This document shows, piece after piece, positions 43,394-53,145 of a stretch of DNA of 64,000 bases. Every line of letters begins with the position of its first letter. Position 1 is the stretch's first letter. Origin of the DNA: Bacillota bacterium. Its GTDB lineage: Bacteria > Bacillota > Clostridia > Lachnospirales > Lachnospiraceae. The translations under genes were made by a program, and so were the position numbers. The stretch covers positions 62,001 to 126,000 of the forward strand of contig JAEYGZ010000023.1 of NCBI GenBank assembly GCA_023409535.1. Reading direction: 5' to 3'. Below the pieces are notes generated by a model. It was not told the DNA's origin. It worked only from the letters and a program-made list of their open reading frames with translations, and ran no database searches.

Positions 43394-44188
43394 ATGAATA
43401 TTTTTTTCAGAGAATTAAAAGCACATAGAAAGGCTCTGATTATATGGTGTGTTTGCATGGCGCTTCTGATTTTAAGCGGCATGGGAAAATATACTGCTTA
43501 CTCCGCCGGCAACACCAGTGTCAATGTGTTTAATGAAATGCCAAAGTCTTTGAAGGCAGCTCTCGGAATGGGATCTCTGGATGTAACCACCATGAGCGGA
43601 TACTTTGCCATGCTCTTTATCTATATAGAGTTAACTGCTGCGATCCATGCTGTTTTATTAGGTAACGGCATTGTAGCAAAAGAAGAAAGAGATAAGACAG
43701 CCGAATTTTTAATGACCAAGCCGGTCTCCCGCCGTACGATAATAATCTCAAAATTGCTGGCGGCACTGGTTAATGTACTTATATTAAATATTGTTACCCT
43801 GCTCTCCTCCCTCCCCATGGTATCGGCCTATAATAAGGGACCGGATATCACAGGTGAGATCGTAACCTTTATACTCAGCATGTTACTCGTTCAGCTGATC
43901 TTTATGGCGATAGGTGCTATGCTGGCGGCTGTTACGAAAAGGCCGAAGGCATCAGGCTCGATCGGAACCGGGATATTAGTTGCAGGATATGTCATTGCCC
44001 GGGTTACTGATTTTTCAGATAAGATAAGCGCCTTAAATATCCTGTCTCCCTTCAAATACTTTGATGTATCCCGTATTGTAGCCGGGGATGGATTAAGCGT
44101 TGTCATCGTACTACTGTCCCTGCTGCTTATTGTTGCTTTATCAATCGGCTCCTGCTTCTTCTATGTCAGACGCGACTTAAGAATCTGA
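43394..44188 (+). CDS. ABC-2 type exporter permease 2
   Basis: Membrane protein of 264 residues, clearly paralogous to the preceding permease: MNIFFRELKAHRKALI at the start and KEERDKTAEFLMTKPVSRR in the same place. Tandem duplication of the subunit gave a heterodimeric pore. It ends at a strong terminator. Confidence 0.9.
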   Translation: MNIFFRELKAHRKALIIWCVCMALLILSGMGKYTAYSAGNTSVNVFNEMPKSLKAALGMGSLDVTTMSGYFAMLFIYIELTAAIHAVLLGNGIVAKEERDKTAEFLMTKPVSRRTIIISKLLAALVNVLILNIVTLLSSLPMVSAYNKGPDITGEIVTFILSMLLVQLIFMAIGAMLAAVTKRPKASGSIGTGILVAGYVIARVTDFSDKISALNILSPFKYFDVSRIVAGDGLSVVIVLLSLLLIVALSIGSCFFYVRRDLRI

Positions 44189-44199
44189 TTAGAGTTTTC

Positions 44200-44245
44200 T
44201 ATCCCGTGATATTACAGGAAGAATGTAATATCACGGGATATTTTT
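44200..44245 (+). terminator. Terminator of the ABC exporter operon
   Basis: A perfect 17-bp stem (44200-44216 with 44224-44240) followed by TTTTT. Confidence 0.9.
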
Positions 44246-44435
44246 ATGAAAAAATTTTTGACCCTTACGCAGCGCCGCCAGTTACAATGCGCCCGCAGGA
44301 CCCGGCTGATATTATCTAGGATGATACCGGCCGGGAATATCATATTTATTATGCTGTTACTCTACTACTCCGCCTTCTACCACAAGGCTGTCAGTGCAAC
44401 GATTTCACCATTGATATAATCTGTTATCAGTTATA

Positions 44436-46850
44436 TTATTTTACAACAATGTTAAGAATTCTTCCCGGTACATAGATAACTTTAACAACTGTCCTGCCCT
44501 CCAGCGCTGCCTGTATGACGCCAAGCTCCAGGGCTTTTTCCTGAACAGACTCCTGCTTCTCGTCTAAGGCAATGCTTAAATTAGCCTTCACCTTGCCATT
44601 GATCTGTACTGCGATTTCAACAGTATCCTCTATGGTCTTCTTTTCCTCATATGCCGTCCACTGCTGCTGATAGATCCTTCCCTGTTCACCTATCATCTGC
44701 CACAATTCCTCCGTCATGTGAGGAGCCACAGGATTCAGCAATATCAGCAAGGTCTTAAATTCTCCCCTAGTTACGGATCCCTGCTTATAGAACTCATTGA
44801 CCAGTGACATCATCGCGGCGATCGCCGTATTAAACTTCATAGCCTCAAAGTCTAAGCTCACCTTCTTGATGGTCTGGTGCAGCTTTGTTTCAAGACCTGC
44901 AGAATACTCCTCTCCGACGGTTAGCATATCCTTCAGCTTCCATACACGGTCCAGGAAACGACGGCAGCCCTTTACACCCTCCTTGGACCAGGCAGCACTT
45001 AAGTCGAAGGCTCCGATGAACATCTCATAGGTACGAAGGGTATCGGCACCGAATTCCTCTATAATATCATCCGGATTTACAACATTTCCTCTGGACTTGG
45101 ACATCTTCTCATTGTTCTCGCCAAGGATCATACCATGAGAGGTTCTCTTCTGATAAGGCTCCGGTGTATTAACCAGTCCCTGATCATACAGGAACTTATG
45201 CCAGAAGCGGGAATACAGCAAATGAAGCGTCGTATGCTCCATACCGCCGTTGTACCAGTCAACGGGCATCCAATAGTCAAGCTCCTCCTTACCTGCAAAC
45301 GCCTCGTTATTATGAGGATCAATATATCTTAAGAAATACCAGGAGGAACCTGCCCACTGAGGCATGGTATCTGTCTCTCTGTGCGCATGGCCGCCGCAGC
45401 AGGGACAGGTGGTTGTGACCCAATCCGTCATCGCCGCAAGAGGTGACTCTCCGTTATCTGTGGGTTCGTAGCTCTCCACCTCGGGAAGTAAGAGCGGCAG
45501 CTCACTCTCCGGAATCGGAACATATCCGCATTTGTCACAGTGAACAATCGGGATAGGCTCACCCCAGTATCTCTGACGGGAGAATACCCAGTCTCTTAAC
45601 TTAAAGTTCACCTTCTTGGTTCCAATCCCCTTATTCTCCAGCCACTCCAGGATCTTCTTCTTTGCATCCGCCACCTCAAGCCCGTTTAAGAAATCGGAAT
45701 TTACCAATTGGCCGGTCGCCGTATCCGTATAAGCTGCTTCTTCCACATTGCCGCCTGCCACTACCTCGATAATCGGGAGATTAAACTTCTTGGCAAAATC
45801 CCAGTCGCGCTCATCATGGCCGGGAACTGCCATAATCGCGCCGGTTCCATAGGTCATCAGTACATAATCGGAGATCCAGATGGGAATTTCCTTGCCGTTC
45901 ACCGGATTTACCGCTCTCAGTCCATCGATCTGCACACCGGTCTTATCCTTGGCAAGCTCAGTTCTCTCAAAATCAGACTTTTTGGCTGCCTGCTCACGGT
46001 ACTCCGCCAGTGCTGCATAATTCTTGATTTCATCCTTATACTTCTCAATCAGAGGGTGCTCCGGAGAGATAACCATATAAGTTGCTCCGAACAAGGTATC
46101 CGGTCTGGTGGTGAAGATTCGAAGAGCCTCTTCCTTGCCGGTGAGCTTAAAATCAACCTCGGCACCAACAGAACGGCCGATCCAGTTAATCTGTGATACC
46201 TTTACCTTCTCAATATAATCCACCATATCCAGGTCATTAATGAGCTTATCCGCATATTCTGTGATCTTTAACATCCACTGGCTTTTCACCTTACGTACAA
46301 CCTCGCTTCCGCAGCGTTCGCAGACACCGCCCACAACCTCTTCATTGGCGAGACCCACCTTACAGGAGGTACACCAGTTGATGGGCATCTCGGATTTATA
46401 AGCCAATCCTTTTTTAAACAGCTGGAGGAAGATCCACTGGGTCCATTTAAAATAATTCGGATCCGTAGTATTCACTTCTCTGTCCCAGTCAAAGGAATAG
46501 CCCAGAGCCTTTAACTGCTCTGTAAAATGCTCGATATTCTTCTTTGTAACAATCTTCGGATGAATATGATTCTTGATTGCATAGTTCTCTGTGGGAAGGC
46601 CGAAGGCATCCCATCCCATAGGATAAAGTACATTATACCCTTCCAATCTTCTCTTTCTTGCGATAATATCCAGGGCAGTATAAGGTCTTGGATGACCTAC
46701 ATGAAGTCCCTGTCCGGACGGGTAAGGGAACTCAACCAGGGCATAAAACTTCGGTTTTGACTTATCTGTTCCGACCCTAAAGGCCTGTTCCTGCTCCCAG
46801 ATCTCCTGCCATTTTTTCTCCACTTCACCTGGCATATAATGCTCACTCAT
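44436..46850 (-). CDS. leuS: Leucyl-tRNA synthetase
   Basis: Charges tRNA-Leu; 804 residues, normal for bacterial LeuRS. The HIGH motif is HVGH at 50-53, and the class I KMSKS loop is present in ENNEKMSKSRGNV. Zinc-ribbon cysteines (CTSCKVG..CERCG and CDKCG..CPCCGG) and the editing (CP1) domain between them are visible. ATG 46850 follows GGAGG. Expression is controlled by the T-box leader upstream. Confidence 0.98.
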   Translation of the reverse strand: MSEHYMPGEVEKKWQEIWEQEQAFRVGTDKSKPKFYALVEFPYPSGQGLHVGHPRPYTALDIIARKRRLEGYNVLYPMGWDAFGLPTENYAIKNHIHPKIVTKKNIEHFTEQLKALGYSFDWDREVNTTDPNYFKWTQWIFLQLFKKGLAYKSEMPINWCTSCKVGLANEEVVGGVCERCGSEVVRKVKSQWMLKITEYADKLINDLDMVDYIEKVKVSQINWIGRSVGAEVDFKLTGKEEALRIFTTRPDTLFGATYMVISPEHPLIEKYKDEIKNYAALAEYREQAAKKSDFERTELAKDKTGVQIDGLRAVNPVNGKEIPIWISDYVLMTYGTGAIMAVPGHDERDWDFAKKFNLPIIEVVAGGNVEEAAYTDTATGQLVNSDFLNGLEVADAKKKILEWLENKGIGTKKVNFKLRDWVFSRQRYWGEPIPIVHCDKCGYVPIPESELPLLLPEVESYEPTDNGESPLAAMTDWVTTTCPCCGGHAHRETDTMPQWAGSSWYFLRYIDPHNNEAFAGKEELDYWMPVDWYNGGMEHTTLHLLYSRFWHKFLYDQGLVNTPEPYQKRTSHGMILGENNEKMSKSRGNVVNPDDIIEEFGADTLRTYEMFIGAFDLSAAWSKEGVKGCRRFLDRVWKLKDMLTVGEEYSAGLETKLHQTIKKVSLDFEAMKFNTAIAAMMSLVNEFYKQGSVTRGEFKTLLILLNPVAPHMTEELWQMIGEQGRIYQQQWTAYEEKKTIEDTVEIAVQINGKVKANLSIALDEKQESVQEKALELGVIQAALEGRTVVKVIYVPGRILNIVVK

Positions 46851-46955
46851 TGTTATAGCTTCCTCCATTCTTCCTATAAAAAATCTCAGTCTTATTATTC
46901 ACTTAATATAAGCGAAAGTAACCAGCAGGGGCTGCTTAGCAAGCTCCTGTACAAT

Positions 46956-47242
46956 AAAAAAACTCCTCATCTCCAAAATTCTAGAGACGAAGAGGTTCTA
47001 TTCTTTTTAGAACTGCTTTCCGCGGTACCACTCTAGTCCACTACCATAAAATATTAGTAATGTACTCGTTTCATCTGTAACGGGATTACCCGCTTTGCCT
47101 ACTTGATTTCAGCGAAAGAGCTCAAAGGCGAGTTCAAAGCTCTGTCTGTTACTTTACACCGGCCAGTAACTCTCTGTAAGACCAGGACACTTCTACTACT
47201 CCTTATCATAGCCATGATAAAATATGAAATTGAAAATGAATT
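46956..47242 (-). ncRNA. T-box riboswitch leader of leuS
   Basis: On the minus strand the leader contains the T-box core GAGTGGTACCGCGG (47020-47033), which pairs with the tRNA acceptor end, and a terminator (46956-46995) with seven T residues. The stem I region (about 47130-47230) has an AGAGAG bulge. The candidate specifier is the leucine codon CTC at 47130-47132 in a GAACTCGCC context. Uncharged tRNA-Leu would favour the antiterminator and allow leuS transcription. Confidence 0.92.
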
Positions 47243-47248
47243 AAATTA

Positions 47249-47276
47249 ATTCTATCATGTTATATTCTCTTGTCAA
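47249..47276 (-). promoter_or_regulatory. Promoter of the T-box/leuS transcript
   Basis: Minus-strand TTGACA (47271-47276) and TAGAAT (47249-47254), 16-base spacer. Confidence 0.75.
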
Positions 47277-47281
47277 GTAGA

Positions 47282-47319
47282 AAAATGCCAGATTACCATG
47301 TAATCCATAGTAATCTGGC
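47282..47319 (-). terminator. Terminator of the SleB-like gene
   Basis: A stem of 10 bp (47287-47296 with 47310-47319) followed on the minus strand by an ATTTTT tract. Confidence 0.8.
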
Positions 47320-47332
47320 GGTCTTATTATTC

Positions 47333-48121
47333 TTATTTAAATTGATGATTTCCAAGCTTAAAGGTATAACCTCTTAATCTGCCGCTGAAATAAAGATATT
47401 TGCTGAAGTCCTTCTTCTTACCGCTCACCGTAATCGTTGTGGTACCGTTTAACGCGGCCTTCGCAGCCTTGATACATTCCTTCTCTGCAGCCGAGGTGAA
47501 TTTTCCGTTATCATAATCCTCTAATACTTTCTTTAAGGAACCGTTTGATACAGGGCTGAATTGGTATTTCTGATAAATAACACCCTTGATGGTATCCGGG
47601 AAGCGGGAAGAATTCTTGCGATTCATAACTACAATACCGACAGCAAGCTTTCCATTATAGCTTTCTCCCTGCGCTTCGCAGAAGATTAAGGCTGACAGTA
47701 ATCGTAATTCCCCTTTCGTATACTTAACTTCTTCTTTAACGGTTTTCTCTTCCTCCTGATCAGTGTCTTCTTCACTTTCTTCAGAAGTCTTATCCTCTGA
47801 TACTGCATCCTCCTCTGAGATCTGGCTGTCCTGTGCTGCCGGATCCTCTGCATTAACATCTTCTGTTGCAGCATCTTCCTTCGCTGTATCACTTTCTATG
47901 GTATCTGTTGAGGTTAAACTAATATCTGTAGCTGCTATATCCCCTGTTGTTCCAACATTCTCTGTGTTTATATTAGTTTCAGCTGATCCTTCCTCTGTTT
48001 TGCTTTCCTGTACCTGATTATCGCTAATTCCGGCGGTCTCTGCTGCAAATGCTCGAACGCTCGGGAAATTTATAACGAATATTCCGATAATCACACATAG
48101 TGCTAACTTTCTGAATTTCAT
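47333..48121 (-). CDS. Cell-wall hydrolase, SleB/CwlJ catalytic domain
   Basis: Secreted lytic enzyme of 262 residues. A signal peptide (about 1-26, cleavage after AFA) is followed by about 100 residues rich in Glu, Asp, Ser and Thr (29-130), then a Hydrolase_2 (SleB) domain from about 138. The catalytic glutamate lies in LIFCEAQGES (Glu149 or the adjacent conserved Glu153). SleB-type enzymes cut cortex or vegetative peptidoglycan. No LysM or other wall-binding repeat is present; the acidic linker may replace it. ATG 48121 has AAGGAG six bases upstream. Confidence 0.9.
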   Translation of the reverse strand: MKFRKLALCVIIGIFVINFPSVRAFAAETAGISDNQVQESKTEEGSAETNINTENVGTTGDIAATDISLTSTDTIESDTAKEDAATEDVNAEDPAAQDSQISEEDAVSEDKTSEESEEDTDQEEEKTVKEEVKYTKGELRLLSALIFCEAQGESYNGKLAVGIVVMNRKNSSRFPDTIKGVIYQKYQFSPVSNGSLKKVLEDYDNGKFTSAAEKECIKAAKAALNGTTTITVSGKKKDFSKYLYFSGRLRGYTFKLGNHQFK

Positions 48122-48496
48122 GCTGTACTCCTTAAGTTTGTTTTGCAAAGATAATTCCAATTACTATATTTTATTACTAATCAATGTCAAGTTATTACGT
48201 CATTTAAATATTTGGTTAATATCTTTGTAATAATTATACCATATAAATGCCAAAAATCAACCCTTTTTCACGCAGTTCTAGGACATACGGCTTAGAAGGC
48301 CTGATTCTAAAGGGATTCAGCGGTAAAAATTTTTTAAATATTTGACTAAATCCCGTTATTTTTATCCTGAAACTGGTTGTGACATTCTTCCGATGATGTG
48401 CTAAAATAGAAACGCTGAAATCCGTTTATGTATTCCATGTTCATGTTATTTAATTATGTATTTTTTGTTATTTAAATAGAGAAAGGGGAAGGTTAC
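48122..48496. other. AT-rich divergent intergenic region
   Basis: About 375 bases between the SleB-like gene and the GltD-like gene. A TAAAAT box near 48402 with TTGTGA 19 bases upstream may drive the GltD-like gene. No repeat or small gene is convincing. Confidence 0.4.
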
Positions 48497-49744
48497 ATGT
48501 CTGATATAGTAATTTCCGAAGCTAAAAGGTGTCTGCAGTGCAAACGGCCGTTATGCAAGGAGTATTGCCCTGTGAACACACCTTTTAATGAAGTGGTGGG
48601 CTTATTGCTGGAGGGAAATATCGTTGAAGCAGGCGATAAATTATTTAATAATAATCCTCTCTCCGTTATATGCTCTCTGGTATGTCCTCACGAGAAGCAA
48701 TGTGAGGGTCATTGTGTGCTTGGTAAAAAGAGTGACCCCATCAAGGTGGGTATGGTTGAAAATTATATTTCTGATTACTATTTAAATTATGTAGATACTA
48801 AGCCACCTGTGAAAACCGGCAAAAAAGTTGCTATCGTAGGCTCCGGCCCGGCCGGAATTACCATCGCGATCATTCTTGCTTCCAGGGGCTATGATCTCAC
48901 GATATTTGAAGCCCATGATAAGATCGGCGGTGTGCTGCGCTATGGTATTCCGGAATTTCGTCTGCCGAAAACCATACTTGACAGATTAAAGAATAAATTA
49001 CTGGCCATGGGGATCAAAATCCGGCCGAATACACTCATCGGCCCAACCATTACGGTGGAGGATTTATTCCGGGATGGCTACAAAGCTGTCTTCATCGGTA
49101 CCGGTGTATGGAATCCAAAGACCTTAAGAATCAAGGGTGAGACTCTGGGGCATGTACATTTTGCCATAGATTATCTGAAGAGCCCCGAAGTTTATTCCCT
49201 GGGGAATAAGGTTTGTATCATCGGAGCAGGCAATGTTGCCATGGATGTTGCACGGACCGCTTTGCGCAACGGTTCCAGAGATGTAACGATTATGTATCGC
49301 AAAGGTGAAGCAAGTATGGATGCCGAGCCTGTTGAGGTTGCTTATGCAAAGCTTGACGGTGTAAAGTTCGCATATTATCAGAATCCTGTCGAGATTGCAG
49401 ATCAGGGTGTACGTTATATCCGGACGAAGGCTGTCAAAACAGATGATAAGGGTAGGGACATCATAGAGAACATTGAGGGCAGCGAGAGACTTTTCGAATG
49501 TGACTCCGTCATTCTGGCGGTGGGCCAGAGCCCGAGAAGAAATATAGTAAACAGCTCCAAGGGCATTGATGTAAACAACCGCGGATTACTGGTAACGGAT
49601 GATTTCGGGCGGACAACAAGGGCCGGTGTATTTGCTTCCGGCGATGTTGTAACAGGAGCCAAAACAGTCGTGGAAGCAGTCAGGGTATCGAAGATTGTAG
49701 CAGATGCGATTGAAGAATATATCTTAAGCTGTGAAGAGGACTAG
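48497..49744 (+). CDS. GltD/NfnB-like NAD(P)-dependent FAD oxidoreductase, orphan
   Basis: Fe-S flavoprotein of 415 residues like the small subunit of glutamate synthase and the NADP-binding subunit of transhydrogenases. The N-terminal cysteines (12, 15, 20, 24 and 59, 63, 69, 73) can hold two [4Fe-4S] clusters. The FAD motif is VAIVGSGPAG at about 112-121, and a second nucleotide motif is VCIIGAGNVAMDVA at about 240. No glutamate synthase large subunit, NfnA or Gcd partner is adjacent, so the electron partner is unknown. AAAGGGGAAGG precedes the start. Confidence 0.9.
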   Translation: MSDIVISEAKRCLQCKRPLCKEYCPVNTPFNEVVGLLLEGNIVEAGDKLFNNNPLSVICSLVCPHEKQCEGHCVLGKKSDPIKVGMVENYISDYYLNYVDTKPPVKTGKKVAIVGSGPAGITIAIILASRGYDLTIFEAHDKIGGVLRYGIPEFRLPKTILDRLKNKLLAMGIKIRPNTLIGPTITVEDLFRDGYKAVFIGTGVWNPKTLRIKGETLGHVHFAIDYLKSPEVYSLGNKVCIIGAGNVAMDVARTALRNGSRDVTIMYRKGEASMDAEPVEVAYAKLDGVKFAYYQNPVEIADQGVRYIRTKAVKTDDKGRDIIENIEGSERLFECDSVILAVGQSPRRNIVNSSKGIDVNNRGLLVTDDFGRTTRAGVFASGDVVTGAKTVVEAVRVSKIVADAIEEYILSCEED

Positions 49745-49756
49745 ATTGTAAAACTT

Positions 49757-49785
49757 AAGGCTGCCTTAGTTATCGGCAGCCTTTT
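49757..49785 (+). terminator. Terminator after the GltD-like gene
   Basis: A 9-bp stem (49757-49765 with 49775-49783) ending in TTTT. Confidence 0.85.
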
Positions 49786-49853
49786 CATGCTTTTATTTCA
49801 TAATACCATTCCTAATAGTTTATAAGTATTTTTTTTCAATTACTTTGAAGGTT

Positions 49854-50537
49854 TTATTCATCCATTTGCTTATTGCGGTCTACTCTTTTGATATGCATAA
49901 ATAAAAACCCCGCCAATAACAGCACTACACTGACGACGATTGCCCTTTCCTGCCACATACCCACACAAAAGTTACCCAGGATGGCTCCGATGATAAATAT
50001 TCCGATAATACTGAAATATAAAAAACCGCTTTCTTTTGCAATTTTATTTTTGGAAAATCCGTACTCGCACGTCGCCTGTACGGCAGCGCGCAGATTACCG
50101 ATACACATCGTCGTAGCAATTCCGCTTCCGTTCACCTTCTGAAAGCTCTGCACCTGAAAGCCGCAGGCAAATGAAATCAGGCTATTGGCAAGCAGATTCA
50201 GGCTCTGGGGCATGAAAGCTACAGATAACAAAATCACCGCTTCCGCCGCAAGTATGATCTGGCGCCAGTGAAGCAGATTTTTGTTACTCGATAGGTTTCT
50301 GATAATTTCCGTAACAGCGATCCCGAAAGCAAATGCCATCACCGGAAAAAGATACCGCAATGCGGATGAAATATTGCCCGTTGAAAGATTGATTCCGAAC
50401 AGCAGCATATTACCCGTCTGCGCATTGGCAAACACCTGATCTCTGCATATATAGGAATATGCATCCATGAAACCGCCGGACAGCGTTAGCAAAGCTGCAA
50501 GAGAATATGCTTCTGATATTTCCTGTAATTTTTTCAT
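49854..50537 (-). CDS. YoaK family (DUF1275) membrane protein
   Basis: Six-helix membrane protein of 227 residues. The family opening LLTLSGGFMDAYSYICRDQVFANAQTGNMLLFG is clearly visible. Function unknown; homologues are common in Firmicutes. I start at ATG 50537, which has AAAGGGTG six bases upstream; the frame continues into the preceding gene without a better start. Probably the last gene of the NudC-VOC-ADH operon (40-base gap). Confidence 0.88.
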   Translation of the reverse strand: MKKLQEISEAYSLAALLTLSGGFMDAYSYICRDQVFANAQTGNMLLFGINLSTGNISSALRYLFPVMAFAFGIAVTEIIRNLSSNKNLLHWRQIILAAEAVILLSVAFMPQSLNLLANSLISFACGFQVQSFQKVNGSGIATTMCIGNLRAAVQATCEYGFSKNKIAKESGFLYFSIIGIFIIGAILGNFCVGMWQERAIVVSVVLLLAGFLFMHIKRVDRNKQMDE

Positions 50538-50577
50538 TCTATGCACCCTTTTAAGAAACTTCGCTTTTGTTTGCTGC

Positions 50578-51747
50578 TTAGTGATTAGCCAGCTTATAAA
50601 TCTCATAAACATCCGACCGGTCAAGAACCTTAAACTGTCCGATGGTACGCGCACCCTGGAACACACAGCGGTCCGCAAGATCCTGCAGCACCTCGTCGCT
50701 CTGAATGCCTGCACCTAGCTCGCCAAAGCAAGTGGGCATATCGATGGAGGCAAAATAGGCAACGGTTTGTTCAATAGCCTCCTGTGCCGCCTGAACAGGA
50801 TCAGCAGTTTCTATTCCCCAGACCTTATTTCCATAACGTGCGAAGCGTTCCGGCTTCTCCTGATAGGTATAGAGCGCCCAGGAGCCCCACATGGCGGACA
50901 GGCTTGCTCCGTGGGCAACGTCAAATTTACCGCTGAGCTCATGCCCCAGCTGATGCGTTGCAAAATCTGTTTTTGCGCCAAGTCCGGTAATTCCGTTATG
51001 GGAGAGGCTGCCGCACCACATCAGTTCGCTGGCGGCTTCATAGTCCTCCTGATTCTCTACCGCAATCCGTCCGTTCTTTATCACCACACGCAGCAATGCT
51101 TCCGCAATTTCATTCCCGTCCACCGGTGTAAAATACCGGTCTAAAGTATGCATCATAATATCTACAATACCGCAGGTGATCTGATACTTGGGCAAGGTAT
51201 AGGTTAATTCCGGATTCATTACTACAAATCTGGGTCTGTTAAACTCTGTGCTCAATGCGCGTTTTGTCCAGGTTGCATCATCGGTGAGTACCGCGGAATC
51301 ACTGGTTTCACTTCCTGCCGCAGATATGGTGAGCACTGCTCCTACCGGCAGGCTTCTGGTAACCTCCAGCTCCCTGAGCCAGAATCTCCAGATATCCGTC
51401 CCGGGATTAGCGATACCGTGGGCAACCCCCTTTGCGGTATCGATTACACTGCCGCCCCCTACGGCAAGAATAAAATCCGCTCCAAAATCAATTCCCTTTT
51501 GTACACCCTCTCTCGCAAGTGACAGGCGGGGATTCGGCTGCACCCCTCCAAGGGTAGTAAAGGCAAGACCGGCATGGGTGAGAGACTGCTGGATTTTCGC
51601 CAGAAGTCCGCTCTTAATTACACTGCCGCCTCCATAAATAATCAAAACCCGGGAACCGCCGAATTTTTTGATCTCCCCGGCCGTCCCAAGCTCCACGTCT
51701 TTTCCGAAGATTACTTTCGTCGGTGAATAATAGCTGAAATTTAACAT
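50578..51747 (-). CDS. Iron-containing alcohol dehydrogenase
   Basis: Group III (BDH/YqhD-like) alcohol dehydrogenase of 389 residues, reducing aldehydes with NAD(P)H. Nucleotide motif GGGSVIDTAKG is near residue 97. The iron ligands lie in an Asp plus His triad, with MMHTLDRYF and HQLGHELSGKFDVAHG visible. It lies 23 bases behind the VOC gene, in the same transcript. Confidence 0.93.
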   Translation of the reverse strand: MLNFSYYSPTKVIFGKDVELGTAGEIKKFGGSRVLIIYGGGSVIKSGLLAKIQQSLTHAGLAFTTLGGVQPNPRLSLAREGVQKGIDFGADFILAVGGGSVIDTAKGVAHGIANPGTDIWRFWLRELEVTRSLPVGAVLTISAAGSETSDSAVLTDDATWTKRALSTEFNRPRFVVMNPELTYTLPKYQITCGIVDIMMHTLDRYFTPVDGNEIAEALLRVVIKNGRIAVENQEDYEAASELMWCGSLSHNGITGLGAKTDFATHQLGHELSGKFDVAHGASLSAMWGSWALYTYQEKPERFARYGNKVWGIETADPVQAAQEAIEQTVAYFASIDMPTCFGELGAGIQSDEVLQDLADRCVFQGARTIGQFKVLDRSDVYEIYKLANH

Positions 51748-51770
51748 TTGATCACTCCTTTTGTTATATT

Positions 51771-52160
51771 TTATAATTCTTCATACAGCTCCAACGGAAG
51801 GCCGTCAGGATCACTGAAAAAGGTGCATTTGCGTCCTGTGTAAGGATCAATCCGCATCGGTTCGGTATGAATACCTTTTATGTTCAACTCCTGAATTGCC
51901 AGGCCAATATCCTCCACTCCAAACGCGAGGTGCCGCAGCCCGGCGGCCTCCGGATAGCTCAGCCGCTTCGGCGGACCGGGAAAGGAGAACAGTTCTATGA
52001 GGTACGCACCGTTAAGGGCAAGATCAAGCTTATAGGAATTCCGCTCCTTGCGGTAGACCTCGCGAATTACTTCCAATCCGAGAATATCGGTATAAAAGAC
52101 TTTGGACTTGTCATAATCGGAGCAAATAACAGCTATATGGTGTACCCTTTTTAGCTTCAT
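51771..52160 (-). CDS. VOC family (glyoxalase/bleomycin-resistance fold) protein
   Basis: Small metal enzyme-like protein of 129 residues (YaeR/SMU1112c-like). Features: HIAVICSDYDKSKVFYTDILG, the GLRHLAFGVEDI segment and the C-terminal FFSDPDGLPLELYE. The start overlaps the NudC stop by four bases. A detoxification role (e.g. methylglyoxal-like substrates) fits its place beside an aldehyde/alcohol dehydrogenase, but is inference. Confidence 0.9.
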   Translation of the reverse strand: MKLKRVHHIAVICSDYDKSKVFYTDILGLEVIREVYRKERNSYKLDLALNGAYLIELFSFPGPPKRLSYPEAAGLRHLAFGVEDIGLAIQELNIKGIHTEPMRIDPYTGRKCTFFSDPDGLPLELYEEL

Positions 52161-53014
52161 TGATTACCTCTCTTCCCAGATTGGATCGTATTGACAATTC
52201 TCCGGATCATCTTGCCTGCGATGCTTTCCCCAGCCGGGATATCCGGAAGCTCGTCCACCTTCCAGAACCTTGCATCTGTCAGCTCCACACCGTCAGCGCA
52301 GACTTCGCCGCTTACATATTCCGCAGTAAATCCAAGCATCAGCGAATCAGGAAACGGCCAGGGCTGACTGCCGAAATACCGTATATTCTTTATCTGAATC
52401 CCCGTCTCTTCATATACTTCCCGGCGCACACACTCCTCAAGGGACTCGCCCGGTTCAACAAAGCCGGCGATTATGCTGTACATTCCTGCTTTAAAATTGC
52501 TGTTATGCGCAAGCAGAATTTCATCGTCTTTCACAATCGCCGTAATTGTTGCAGGCGATATTCGGGGATAGACCACAGCTCCGCAGCTCGGGCACAGCTT
52601 TGCCCGCTCGTCTGATTTATCTGCTGTCCTGCTTCCGCAGCAGCCGCAGAAGCGGTTCATCCGGTTCCAGTATGCAAGATGCATCGCTGTCCCGACAATT
52701 TGGAACAAAGCTGCATCACCGGTTAAGGTCACAAGCTCACGAACCGGTAACAAGGTAAAACCGGGTAAGGTATCTTCAACCTCTCTTTCCATACAGAAGC
52801 AGGGATGCCCATCAAACTCTCCGAAATAAAGGAACTCCTGAACAGGGATCTGTAAGCTCCGAATATCTGCTTCAAGCGGCAAGGTATATTCACCTGAAGC
52901 ACAGTTTAAGAATACTCTTCTTTGATGAAAAATCAAATAGCGGGCCGGACGGCTGTCATCAACCGCAGGCCGGAACGAAGCCTGATACCTGTCATTCATT
53001 TTGTCTGTCAACAT
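52157..53014 (-). CDS. nudC: NADH pyrophosphatase NudC
   Basis: Nudix hydrolase that splits NAD(H) and can remove NAD caps from RNA; 285 residues. The zinc ribbon is CGCCGS...CPSCGAVVYPR, and the Nudix box is GFVEPGESLEECVRREVYEETGI, followed by the NudC SQPWPFPDSLM motif. Start at the second ATG (53014), nine bases after AAAGG. First gene of a four-gene minus-strand operon. Confidence 0.94.
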   Translation of the reverse strand: MLTDKMNDRYQASFRPAVDDSRPARYLIFHQRRVFLNCASGEYTLPLEADIRSLQIPVQEFLYFGEFDGHPCFCMEREVEDTLPGFTLLPVRELVTLTGDAALFQIVGTAMHLAYWNRMNRFCGCCGSRTADKSDERAKLCPSCGAVVYPRISPATITAIVKDDEILLAHNSNFKAGMYSIIAGFVEPGESLEECVRREVYEETGIQIKNIRYFGSQPWPFPDSLMLGFTAEYVSGEVCADGVELTDARFWKVDELPDIPAGESIAGKMIRRIVNTIQSGKRGNQ

Positions 53015-53145
53015 AAAATACATCCTTTCGCCGTTTCACTGCCCCTGTCGGCAACAATCAACGGCCAAAATACTCGTTTCGTAAAACTGCGTTATTGACA
53101 GTATAGCACCCATCATCCCCAATGAAAAGCAGTTAGTTTCTGTCC

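Noticed and set aside
44246..44419. A 57-codon frame after the exporter terminator, starting MKKFLTLTQRRQL
   Set aside because: No ribosome site, lies directly in the terminator tail, and resembles no protein I can name; possibly a decayed remnant.
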